Shown here: positions 8,775 to 16,010 of the stretch, piece after piece | Position numbering within the stretch: the stretch's first letter is position 1 | How the letters are laid out: each line of letters begins with the position of its first letter | The notes under the pieces: model-generated | What the model was told of the DNA's origin: nothing | Seen by the model: the letters and a program-made list of their open reading frames with translations, nothing else | Database searches by the model: none | Program-made: the position numbers and the translations under genes | Assembly (NCBI RefSeq): GCF_014212495.1 | Contig: NZ_JACKZC010000011.1 | Span: 1-64,000 of the forward strand | Reading direction: 5' to 3' | Origin: Pontibacter sp. Tf4 | GTDB lineage: Bacteria > Bacteroidota > Bacteroidia > Cytophagales > Hymenobacteraceae | Length of the DNA: 64,000 nt

Positions 8775-9327
8775 GTCATGTCGAGCACCGCCGAGACATC
8801 TTATTTGCCTTATAGTTGATGCTCAGGGCTATAGTTCTATAGTTGACTTTGCCTACAATTCGACACAAGCCGTGGTTCTATAGTTTCTACCAATCCTGGG
8901 AGCTTTAATTACCTACTGTTTTATAGTTTGGTTGGCTCCCTCCCGGGCCGGGAGGCCCCGTCTTTGGGCATCGCGCTGCTGCCTTCTTGCTATCCTCCTG
9001 CGTCGGATTGCCTGACGGTACCGCAACAAGTCAAAGGCGCTCAACCCAAAGACTGATTACACATTCGATAGTCTACGCTTTAACCATAGTTGACGCGATT
9101 GCCCTTCGCTGAAGCATATCTGTTTTCTCGTGGTTGTAATTCCGTATGGACAGGTAAACCTGTCCTGCTCACGGTCTGTAACTATAGAACTATAGCTGAA
9201 TCTATAGCAGTAGCAGAGTTCCCCTCCTTGGATAAGGAGGGGTAGGGGTGGTTGGACCAACGCCAACTATGAAACTATAGCAGTTAACTTTAGCAAAAGC
9301 CCAAATCCTGTAAATCCCGATTCAGAC
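8775..9327 (-). repeat. Composite non-coding repeat, family A, copy 1 (reverse orientation)
   Basis: About 550 bases that recur in the same modular order at 25222-25890, 43303-43928 and 54266-55018. Read on the minus strand the modules are: the AAATCCTGTAAATCC type repeat (9302-9327), a CCCCTCC palindrome (about 9217-9243), CTATAG clusters, a conserved core (8934-9055), an AGCTCCCAGG box and a CTCGGCG/TCGACATGAC box. The core is subtype 1, shared with copy 3. No ORF with a recognisable product lies inside. It occupies the space between a plus-strand gene end and a minus-strand gene end. Confidence 0.8.
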
Positions 9328-9416
9328 AATCTCCCTCTCCTGTTTTGGGGGCAGGGGCCCTCGATAAAAGGAGAAGGTCGGGGTGAGGTGGAGAGGACAG
9401 GGGTGAGGTAAACCCA

Positions 9417-10055
9417 TTATTTCCTGCTGTGTTGCAGGAGGGCGAGACCCATTGTCAGGATACTTCCTGCAAAGCCTAAGGCAATATCCTTTTGTGCATC
9501 CCAGATGTCGCCCTGCATTCCCAGGAAATCCATGCCCTGGGCGGTGCCGTTATAAAGCAGGTCAGCTACCGCCCATTCCACCAACTCATACAAGGCACCC
9601 AGCGAGAGCACGAACTGCACAGGCAACAGGTAGCTGAGCCACCCTTTCACGTGAAAGCTGCGGACCAATACTTCGTGCATGGGATACGAGAGCAGCAGGC
9701 CGAAGCCGAAATGCACGAGCCGGTCGTAATGATTGCGCTGCAGGTTGAACTGTAGTTTGGCCCACTCACCTAAGGGGGCGTCGGGGTACTGGTAGTGGCT
9801 GCCGTACACGTGCAGCAGCAAAAACAGGAAAATGAAACTATAGCTGGCGTCGGAGAAGCGGAAAATGTTGTAAAAAGCTACCAGGAAAATAAGCAATGAT
9901 GCGGTCAGGATATTCTCGGAGAGCCAGTTTAGCAGGTCGGGCGTAGTGAATGCCGAGAAGCACCAGTACCCCGTAAACAAAAGCAGGTAAGCCATGTGCA
10001 AGGGCTGCTGCAGGAAAGGCTTTTGCGAAACAGGCTGTCTGCTGGTCAGGGGCAT
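9417..10055 (-). CDS. DUF2238 (YjdF-type) inner membrane protein
   Basis: A 212-residue polytopic membrane protein with about six hydrophobic segments. It carries the conserved motifs of the DUF2238/YjdF family: HVYGSHYQYPDAPLG, NHYDRLVHFGFG, ALYELVEWAVA and GDIWDAQKDI. These contain His, Asp and Glu residues within or beside membrane helices. The biochemical function of the family is not established. The gene is on the minus strand and is divergently arranged with the PhoD-like gene, sharing the 110-base gap. The start chosen gives a short polar N-terminus; no ribosome binding site is obvious. Confidence 0.88.
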   Translation of the reverse strand: MPLTSRQPVSQKPFLQQPLHMAYLLLFTGYWCFSAFTTPDLLNWLSENILTASLLIFLVAFYNIFRFSDASYSFIFLFLLLHVYGSHYQYPDAPLGEWAKLQFNLQRNHYDRLVHFGFGLLLSYPMHEVLVRSFHVKGWLSYLLPVQFVLSLGALYELVEWAVADLLYNGTAQGMDFLGMQGDIWDAQKDIALGFAGSILTMGLALLQHSRK

Positions 10056-10125
10056 AGTTTAGAAATAGGGTAAGGATCAACTTAAAAGTAATACCTATGT
10101 TTTTACAATTTTGATGCAGGCCGCG

Positions 10126-10133
10126 TATCTTTG
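10126..10133 (+). promoter_or_regulatory. Candidate -7 element upstream of the PhoD-like gene
   Basis: TATCTTTG fits TAnnTTTG, 33 bases before the start codon. A TTTG lies at 10110-10113 but is closer than the usual 19 bases, so the -33 box is uncertain. Confidence 0.38.
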
Positions 10134-10166
10134 GGCGGTTATCACCTATAGTTTAACTACGATACG

Positions 10167-11489
10167 ATGAAATTACGATTACTGACAGTGCTATACTTTA
10201 TGTGCTGGAGCCTTGCGGCCGTGGCGCAGGAAAAACTTTTGCAGGCAGGCCCTATGGTGGGTTACTCCGAAATGCGCGAAGTGAAACTATGGGTGCAGAC
10301 CAAAGAGCCAGCCAAAGTAAAAATAAAATACTGGGCAAAAGATGAGCCGGGCAAGGTTTACACTACCTCCGAAGTACGCACCGACGCTGCCAATGCCAAT
10401 GCCGCACACCTGCTCGCCGACCAGGTAACCTATGGCAAAAAATACAGCTACGAACTATACATTAACAATAAAAAAGTAAAGCGCAATTACCTGCTGGAGT
10501 TCCAGACGCAGGACTTGTGGCAGCACCGCAAAGATGCCCCGGATTTTAGCTTTGCCGTGGGCAGCTGCTTTTACGTGAACGACACTCCCTACGACCGCCC
10601 GGGCAAACCTTACGGCAGCACCAGTTTCGAGATCCTGACATCAATACACCAGAAGAAACCGGATTTTATGCTCTGGATCGGCGATAATACTTACCTGCGC
10701 GAACCGGACTGGAACACGAAAACGGGCATCCAATACCGCTACACGCATACACGCTCAGTGCCGGAACTGCAGCCGCTGCTGGGCTCGGTACACAATTACG
10801 CCATCTGGGACGACCACGACTATGGCCCTAACAACGCCGACCGCAGTTTCTGGGGAAAAGAGCTGACCGCCGAAGCATTCCGTACTTTCTGGGCTAACCC
10901 GAACTATATTTTTGACGAAGGCCCTGTAACCGGTACGTTTCAGTGGAACGATGTGCAGTTTTTTATGATGGACGACCGCTGGTTTAAAAGCCCGAATTCC
11001 CGCACGACTGATAAAGCTTACTTAGGCGAACAGCAACTTAACTGGCTGATAGATGCACTGCACTCGAGCACAGCCACATTTAAGGTTATTTGCGTGGGCG
11101 GACAGGTGCTGAACCCGGCTGCCGTGAAGGAGAACTATAGCAACCACCCCGAAGAGCGCCAGAAGCTGCTGGATGCCATTGCGGAAGCCAAAATAAAAGG
11201 CGTGATCTTTATGGACGGCGACCGCCACTTTACTGAGCTTACCAGGCTGGATCGCCCCGGTACTTACCCGCTTTACGACTTCACTATCTCACCACTCACA
11301 GCCGGTTTGTCTAACCCGAAGAATGAAGCCAATACCCTGCGTGTGCCCGGTACGCTGGTGCAGGAGCATAACTTTGCTATAGTTACTGTACAGGGACCGG
11401 CCAAAGAGCGCAGTTTTAAAGTGACCATTTACAACGCCAAAGGCGCCGATATCTGGCAGAAAGAAGTAAAAGCCTCGGAGCTGCAGTAA
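10167..11489 (+). CDS. Secreted PhoD-like alkaline phosphatase family protein
   Basis: A 440-residue protein with a Sec signal peptide ending near AAVAQ (residue 21), an N-terminal Ig-like domain (about 25-115), and a metallophosphatase domain. Visible metal and active-site motifs are GSC at 132-134, GDN at 172-174, WDDHDYG at 214-220 and DGDRH near residue 350. The family hydrolyses phosphodiesters or monoesters outside the cytoplasm, usually with Ca and Fe ions, and often serves phosphate acquisition. The Sec-type rather than twin-arginine signal is seen directly. It appears monocistronic, and an AACTATAGTT palindrome follows 17 bases after the stop codon. Confidence 0.9.
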   Translation: MKLRLLTVLYFMCWSLAAVAQEKLLQAGPMVGYSEMREVKLWVQTKEPAKVKIKYWAKDEPGKVYTTSEVRTDAANANAAHLLADQVTYGKKYSYELYINNKKVKRNYLLEFQTQDLWQHRKDAPDFSFAVGSCFYVNDTPYDRPGKPYGSTSFEILTSIHQKKPDFMLWIGDNTYLREPDWNTKTGIQYRYTHTRSVPELQPLLGSVHNYAIWDDHDYGPNNADRSFWGKELTAEAFRTFWANPNYIFDEGPVTGTFQWNDVQFFMMDDRWFKSPNSRTTDKAYLGEQQLNWLIDALHSSTATFKVICVGGQVLNPAAVKENYSNHPEERQKLLDAIAEAKIKGVIFMDGDRHFTELTRLDRPGTYPLYDFTISPLTAGLSNPKNEANTLRVPGTLVQEHNFAIVTVQGPAKERSFKVTIYNAKGADIWQKEVKASELQ

Positions 11490-11864
11490 AATAGCTGCCC
11501 TTGCTAAACTATAGTTGCTCCAAAAGTGGCGGGATGCCACGGGATAGCTCACACTCGCAGGACGCAAGCGAGGGCGTTCAGCCTTCTTTTATGCCGCAAG
11601 TTTAGCGGTAGCGTAACTTGTGGTTAAAATGGCGCCAGTTTGTAACTGGCTTTCTGCGCCAGCAGAAACTATAAGTTTGCTGAAATCTATAGTTGGGAAA
11701 ATTTATAGTTGGGATTATAACTATGGCGCGAGCGTCCCCGCTCGTATCAAACTATAGTTTGGGCCGCTGGCCCAGTTGGATCACAGATCCAACCTTATAG
11801 GTTAGTCACGGATCATAGATCCGTGCCAGTGTGGGAGACCTTAAACTATAGTTGTGGTGATAGT
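11490..11864. repeat. Convergent intergenic region with family B repeat copy 1
   Basis: No gene is visible. A family B unit spans 11526-11576: a GTGGC/GCCAC hairpin, then TAGCTCACACTCGC and GCAAGCGAGGGC. Related copies are at 28177-28230, 35934-35988 and 36034-36087. The rest holds short hairpins (GCGAGCG/CGCTCG near 11727-11745, GTTGGATC/GATCCAAC near 11774-11793) and three full AACTATAGTT palindromes. No T-rich terminator is recognised. Confidence 0.6.
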
Positions 11865-12557
11865 TTAAGCCATCAGATCGGGTTCGTAAAACACCAGCCG
11901 GACCGGGTTATCCGAAGGGTTTTTGGTAGGATCGCAGTGGTAGCCGAATACCTCGTAGTTGGCAAGGTAGGGAAGCAGCTTTTTATAAAAGGTGTGGCCG
12001 GTATTTTCGGCGTTAAAGGTTATCTCGTGAAACACACAGGTGCGCAGCGGTTTCATTTTTTCCAGCCTGTCGAAAAGCGTTTCGGGTTTGCCTAAGTCGC
12101 CGGAATAGGCAATGCGCTCTTCGCCCTCGTCAAACACATAAGCGTAAGTTTGCATACCTTCAGAGTGCTGGCCAAAGGTATCGATGGCGGTGATGCCTTC
12201 AAATTGCTCCAGTGGTATAAACTCCGCGTATTTATCAGGATTCTTTAGCTGAGGCTCCAGGATGGCGTACAGCTGATTCTTCAGTTGCTCCGATGGGTAC
12301 AGTATGACGGGGCGCGGGCTTTTCTCGATAATGCTTTTATAAAGCAGCATGGTGGGCAGGCTGCCGATATGGTCGTTGTGCAGGTGTGTGATCAAGATGT
12401 GGTCTACCTGTTGGATCAGATTTTTATGAACCAGCGCCGGAAAAACAGTAAAGCCGCAATCGATAAGAATATGTTTACCCCTGAAATGTAGTTTTGCAGC
12501 TGAGTTCAGGTAATCTATATCAAAAGCGCCGCCGGTTCCTAAAAATTTTATCTGCAT
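11865..12557 (-). CDS. MBL-fold metallo-hydrolase
   Basis: A 230-residue cytosolic metallo-beta-lactamase fold protein. It begins MQIKFLGTGGAFD, the typical first strand, and has the metal motif HLHNDH (His58, His60, Asp62, His63), followed by RIAYSGDLG for the bridging Asp and a late GYHCD for the last His. The order resembles RNase Z-like and cyclic phosphodiesterase-like members, so a phosphodiesterase role is possible, but the substrate is not known. The start at 12557 is preferred over the more upstream in-frame ATG at 12641, because that one adds 28 residues before the normal first strand. Confidence 0.87.
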   Translation of the reverse strand: MQIKFLGTGGAFDIDYLNSAAKLHFRGKHILIDCGFTVFPALVHKNLIQQVDHILITHLHNDHIGSLPTMLLYKSIIEKSPRPVILYPSEQLKNQLYAILEPQLKNPDKYAEFIPLEQFEGITAIDTFGQHSEGMQTYAYVFDEGEERIAYSGDLGKPETLFDRLEKMKPLRTCVFHEITFNAENTGHTFYKKLLPYLANYEVFGYHCDPTKNPSDNPVRLVFYEPDLMA

Positions 12558-12737
12558 ACAAGGTCTGTAACTGGTGTCCTGCCAAAAAAATCCTACAGCA
12601 TATAGCGTACAAATCTGCAAATAGTTGTGTGTAAAGTTCAATGTGCCAGGCTGTAGCTATAGTTACAACCGGCAATTGCTACCTATAGTTATAGTTTGTG
12701 CGGGTGCCAACTGTGCCTGCCGTAGTCCGTAGAAAAT

Positions 12738-13463
12738 ATGCAAACTATAGTTGCCATGGATGCACACGAACTATCTCCGGAAAAGAAAACGCTGCTGACG
12801 CACGAGCTGCTGAACAAAGCCTACAAGCGCCTGAAACTGGAAAAGCGCCGCGACCACATGCACGAGCTTATCTCAACGATGCTATCGCACCGCACCAACC
12901 ACAAAGACGAGGAGAAGGCTTTTTACACTATGCTGGAGCGTTTCGGGGATTGGGATGGCGTGATGAACGCTGATTTTGAAGCGCTGGCAGATGCTATAAA
13001 AACTACCCGTTACCCCGGCCAGAAAGCACCTCAGATACAGGAAACACTGCGCAAAATAAAAGAAGAACGGGGCGAGTTTAATATTGATTTTCTGGAAGAC
13101 TTACCCGTAGAGGAGGCCATGGACTGGCTGACCAACCTGCCGGGTGTAGGCCCTAAAACAGCAACGCTGCTCTTGCTCTTTAACTTCTACAAACCGGTAA
13201 TGCCCGTTGATACGCACGTGTTCCGGATAAGCCAGCGTGTAGGGTTGATAGGAGCCAAGGTGACCGCCAACAAAGCCCATGACCTGCTGTTGCACATGCT
13301 CCCCGAAGACCCTGTCGAGCTATTTAATTTTCATGTGCACATGCTTCGTCATGGCCAGCGGGTGTGTACATTTTTCGCGCCTAAATGCGAGGAATGTGTG
13401 CTCCACAACATCTGCAATTATTACCAGGATGTACGCTTTAAAGGAATTGATAAGGCTGCGTAA
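12738..13463 (+). CDS. Endonuclease III-like HhH-GPD DNA repair protein
   Basis: A 241-residue DNA glycosylase-family protein. The helix-hairpin-helix is LPGVGPKTA with Lys140 at the position of the catalytic lysine of Nth, and VDTHVFR gives Asp158 as the catalytic aspartate. The C-terminal iron-sulphur loop has the exact Nth spacing C-x6-C-x2-C-x5-C (Cys210, 217, 220, 226). A bifunctional glycosylase/AP-lyase acting on oxidised pyrimidines is likely. The usual LSAQATD motif of Nth is replaced by LSHRTNHKD, so its lesion range may differ from classical Nth. An AACTATAGTT palindrome overlaps codons 2-5 and is read as Q-T-I-V; an alternative ATG lies at 12756. Confidence 0.85.
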   Translation: MQTIVAMDAHELSPEKKTLLTHELLNKAYKRLKLEKRRDHMHELISTMLSHRTNHKDEEKAFYTMLERFGDWDGVMNADFEALADAIKTTRYPGQKAPQIQETLRKIKEERGEFNIDFLEDLPVEEAMDWLTNLPGVGPKTATLLLLFNFYKPVMPVDTHVFRISQRVGLIGAKVTANKAHDLLLHMLPEDPVELFNFHVHMLRHGQRVCTFFAPKCEECVLHNICNYYQDVRFKGIDKAA

Positions 13464-13475
13464 GGCAAACGATAG

Positions 13476-14462
13476 TTAATGCCACTCCAGAAATTTAACT
13501 GTCTGCACTTGCTGCAGCTGTGGTTTTTCCTGGTTCAGGGTCTGGCCATTCAGTACGGTAGCATATTTTTCGAGGTAGCGCTCCGCCATCAGCCTGGAGT
13601 TGAACAGGTCGGCGGCGTATTCGTGGCAGCGCTTGCGCGAGTATTTGTCTATAGTTCGGGCAGCTTCTGTCAGGTCGCGGCTGTTGTTTGATAGAAAGCC
13701 TACCTCAGCTGGCACCAGTTCCGGGAGCGAGCCATAAGGGGTTCCTAATACCGGGCATCCAAAGTATAAACTCTCGGTTATAGCCAGCCCGAACGGCTCG
13801 TGCCAGCGCACCGGGAATACGAGTCCTTTTGAGCCCTGCAGTAAGCGTAGTTTTTCGGCGCCGCCAACCATGCCATGGAACTGTATATTGGGGTTAAGCG
13901 TGAGCCGGAAGCCCATTTTAATGTTCAGCCTGTTACCGCCCAGCACTTTCAGTTTTCCGCCTTTTACGCCGCTTATCACTTTTATAGCTCCCTTCACGTT
14001 TTTTACGCGCCAGGCAGCATTGCCCAGGAAATGGAAGTAATTCCTCTTGTTGTCGAGCTGCACCGGGCCATAGTCGTTCCAGTCCATGCCGTTGTGCACA
14101 AACGAGGCAGAGTTATAGCGGCTGGCATGGTTGCGCGACACAAATGTGGTGTTTATATCCAGTGGTTCGGGGTTGGTGTGGTTGCCGTGCAGCGTGTAAA
14201 TGTACGGTTTGCCAATTCCTTCGGCAGGCGGCATAATGTTAAAATGCACTACATCCACATCGTCGGGTATCTGGGCAGCCATAGGTTTGGCTGGATCTAA
14301 AAACAACACGTCGGCAAAAGGGCAGTGGGAGCCCTGGTTCACGAGGTAAGTAACTTTGTGGCCTAAGTCTGTCAGTTCTTTGCCCAGGTACCAGATCACG
14401 CGTTCGGTGCCGCCATAAGTTGTAACCGGTATCCGGGTGTTGTTAACGATCAGGATGTGCAT
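13476..14462 (-). CDS. Glycosyltransferase family 4 protein
   Basis: A 328-residue retaining glycosyltransferase of the GT-B fold. The N-terminal half starts MHILIVNNTRIPVTTYGGTE with a glycine-rich donor-domain loop and a later YTLHGN. The C-terminal half has the family EPFGLAITE (E-x7-E type) motif and the SLPELV segment that contact the nucleotide-sugar. It probably transfers a sugar to a cell-surface glycan or lipid, but donor and acceptor are unknown. The gene is isolated and is not part of an obvious polysaccharide cluster. It is convergent with the endonuclease III-like gene, 12 bases apart. Confidence 0.87.
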   Translation of the reverse strand: MHILIVNNTRIPVTTYGGTERVIWYLGKELTDLGHKVTYLVNQGSHCPFADVLFLDPAKPMAAQIPDDVDVVHFNIMPPAEGIGKPYIYTLHGNHTNPEPLDINTTFVSRNHASRYNSASFVHNGMDWNDYGPVQLDNKRNYFHFLGNAAWRVKNVKGAIKVISGVKGGKLKVLGGNRLNIKMGFRLTLNPNIQFHGMVGGAEKLRLLQGSKGLVFPVRWHEPFGLAITESLYFGCPVLGTPYGSLPELVPAEVGFLSNNSRDLTEAARTIDKYSRKRCHEYAADLFNSRLMAERYLEKYATVLNGQTLNQEKPQLQQVQTVKFLEWH

Positions 14463-14730
14463 AAAGGCTATAGTTGAAATTGAAGCAGCCTCTAAATTAG
14501 AGAAAATAAAATTATCCTGTGCGTAGTGCTATAGTTGTGTTGGAAGATTTTGCGTGGGAATGCAGATACTTAACACAAGCCTATACACTTTAGCGCTGCG
14601 AACGAAAAGCGATCTATCAGGTGGAAAGCAGCTTTCTATTATCTGCAATATTTTAGCTGCAGGCACTATAACGAAGTTGAGGATTTCTGCGATCGATTAA
14701 ATAACTAAAGTGAAGAACTGATGGGATTGT
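14463..14730. other. Intergenic stretch without a visible gene
   Basis: AT-rich, with two CTATAG cores near 14470 and 14530. It must carry the promoter of the glycosyltransferase gene, but no convincing TAnnTTTG element is seen on the minus strand. Confidence 0.4.
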
Positions 14731-14767
14731 AACTATAAGAGGGACCCCTGAAGTCCCTCTTATAGTT
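14731..14767 (-). terminator. Perfect 15-bp hairpin terminator with AACTATA arms
   Basis: Arms AACTATAAGAGGGAC and GTCCCTCTTATAGTT with a 7-base loop pair perfectly. It lies 30 bases after the stop of the minus-strand lipoprotein gene at 14798. The outer ends of the stem are the two halves of the AACTATAGTT motif. Confidence 0.7.
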
Positions 14768-14797
14768 GTGCTTTAAAATAGTTAACTAAATACTGTT

Positions 14798-15703
14798 TTA
14801 CTTCCTGAAGACATACTCATGCTCAAGAATGCTGCTAAGCGTGTAGTCTGGGTAATAAGCCCCGTCTTTTTTCAGAACCTCTACTTTTTCTACCAAACCT
14901 TGCTGATTATAGTGGTAAACATATTTTTCAAAAAAGTTTCCCCCGAAGCTTCTGATTTCTTCAGCAATTTTGCCATCCGGAGTATATTTATATTCTGTCA
15001 GCTTAGTTATTGTTGTTGTTTTAGTCTGAGCCGAATAGAAAGTTTCTTTCGTCAGATTATTATGCTCATCGTATTCCCAGGTAAAAGTACCTTTCCGGTG
15101 TGAATGTGGATGTCCTGCATAATCATCGGAAATAATGTTTTCCTTTATTTTGTTGCCACGGCTATCGTAAGTATACTCGAACACATCAGGCTCGTAGCTA
15201 AAATTATAATGGTTGAAATACATTTTGCTTGGTTGGTCACCAGTAGCGTACTCATACCAGTATTTCTGAAGTAATGTCAGGTCGGTACCATACCCAAAGT
15301 AGTAATCCTTGGCGGTCAGTTTTTTGTCTTTATAGGTGTAGACATATTTTTCCGTAACTGGTGGCTCGGCCCGTTCTACAATTTTAATCATCAGCACCCC
15401 GCCTTCATAAGTGTTGGTTTCGGTAAATAAGTTATCAGGAATAGGGTATCCGGAACCTGAGTAGCTAAGCTTTCGGTACTTTTCTTTTATAAGCAAGCCT
15501 GCTTCGTCATACACTTTTTCTGTCCAGAGTCTTTTGTAATTTGTAAGAATCTCTCCTGATTCACTAACAGGTATTGAATAAGAAGTCTCCCTCTCTATTA
15601 AAGGTTGTGGTTCGGGGTCATTCTTATCACCACATGAGAAGGCTATAAATAGTACAAGAAGCGGAAGCGCTTTCAGAAGATAAGAGGTAAAGCTTGTTTT
15701 CAT
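14798..15703 (-). CDS. Putative lipoprotein with YD-repeat-like strands
   Basis: A 301-residue lipoprotein with signal MKTSFTSYLLKALPLLVLFI ending in the lipobox AFSC (Cys24). The mature part is built of repeated beta segments with Tyr-rich motifs such as KVYDEAGLLIKEKY, FEYTYDSRGNKIKENI and WEYDEHNNLTKETF, which look like RHS/YD repeats. Such repeats form beta-sheet shells in large surface proteins; here there are only about five to seven units and no toxin domain. Function unknown. The gene is in an AT-rich stretch and has a strong hairpin terminator. Confidence 0.8.
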   Translation of the reverse strand: MKTSFTSYLLKALPLLVLFIAFSCGDKNDPEPQPLIERETSYSIPVSESGEILTNYKRLWTEKVYDEAGLLIKEKYRKLSYSGSGYPIPDNLFTETNTYEGGVLMIKIVERAEPPVTEKYVYTYKDKKLTAKDYYFGYGTDLTLLQKYWYEYATGDQPSKMYFNHYNFSYEPDVFEYTYDSRGNKIKENIISDDYAGHPHSHRKGTFTWEYDEHNNLTKETFYSAQTKTTTITKLTEYKYTPDGKIAEEIRSFGGNFFEKYVYHYNQQGLVEKVEVLKKDGAYYPDYTLSSILEHEYVFRK

Positions 15704-16010
15704 AAAAGGGTTAAATGAATTACATTGAATATTAAAAGCCTAATATATTGAATTATGCTTATAAGTACAAAGTGAATTAATCTATACCTCTTTTATAGCA
15801 TATTAGAACTGTTTATTATTGATAACTTACTTACCGAATGTGGCATTGATGGAAGAAACAGACAATTGGTATAAGGTATCAGACTTTATAGAATGTAATA
15901 GTTTCCCAATAGATTTCCCGTAACCTACACCTACTCGCCCAGCTTATACACTTTAACCCATGTTGTGAGCATGGTAAAAGGTAAAGAACTAAATTATAGA
16001 AGTGTGTAAC
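15704..16010. other. AT-rich intergenic stretch
   Basis: No gene or repeat is recognised. It presumably carries the promoter of the minus-strand lipoprotein at its left and any terminator of the receptor gene at its right, neither of which stands out. Confidence 0.4.

Noticed and set aside
8775..9327. Family A repeats as insertion sequences
   Set aside because: No transposase or other ORF is found in any copy, no clear target duplication is visible, and terminal inverted repeats are not evident. Kept as non-coding repeats.
12558..12641. Upstream ATG for the MBL-fold protein
   Set aside because: It would put 28 unrelated residues before the standard MQIKFLGTGG start.
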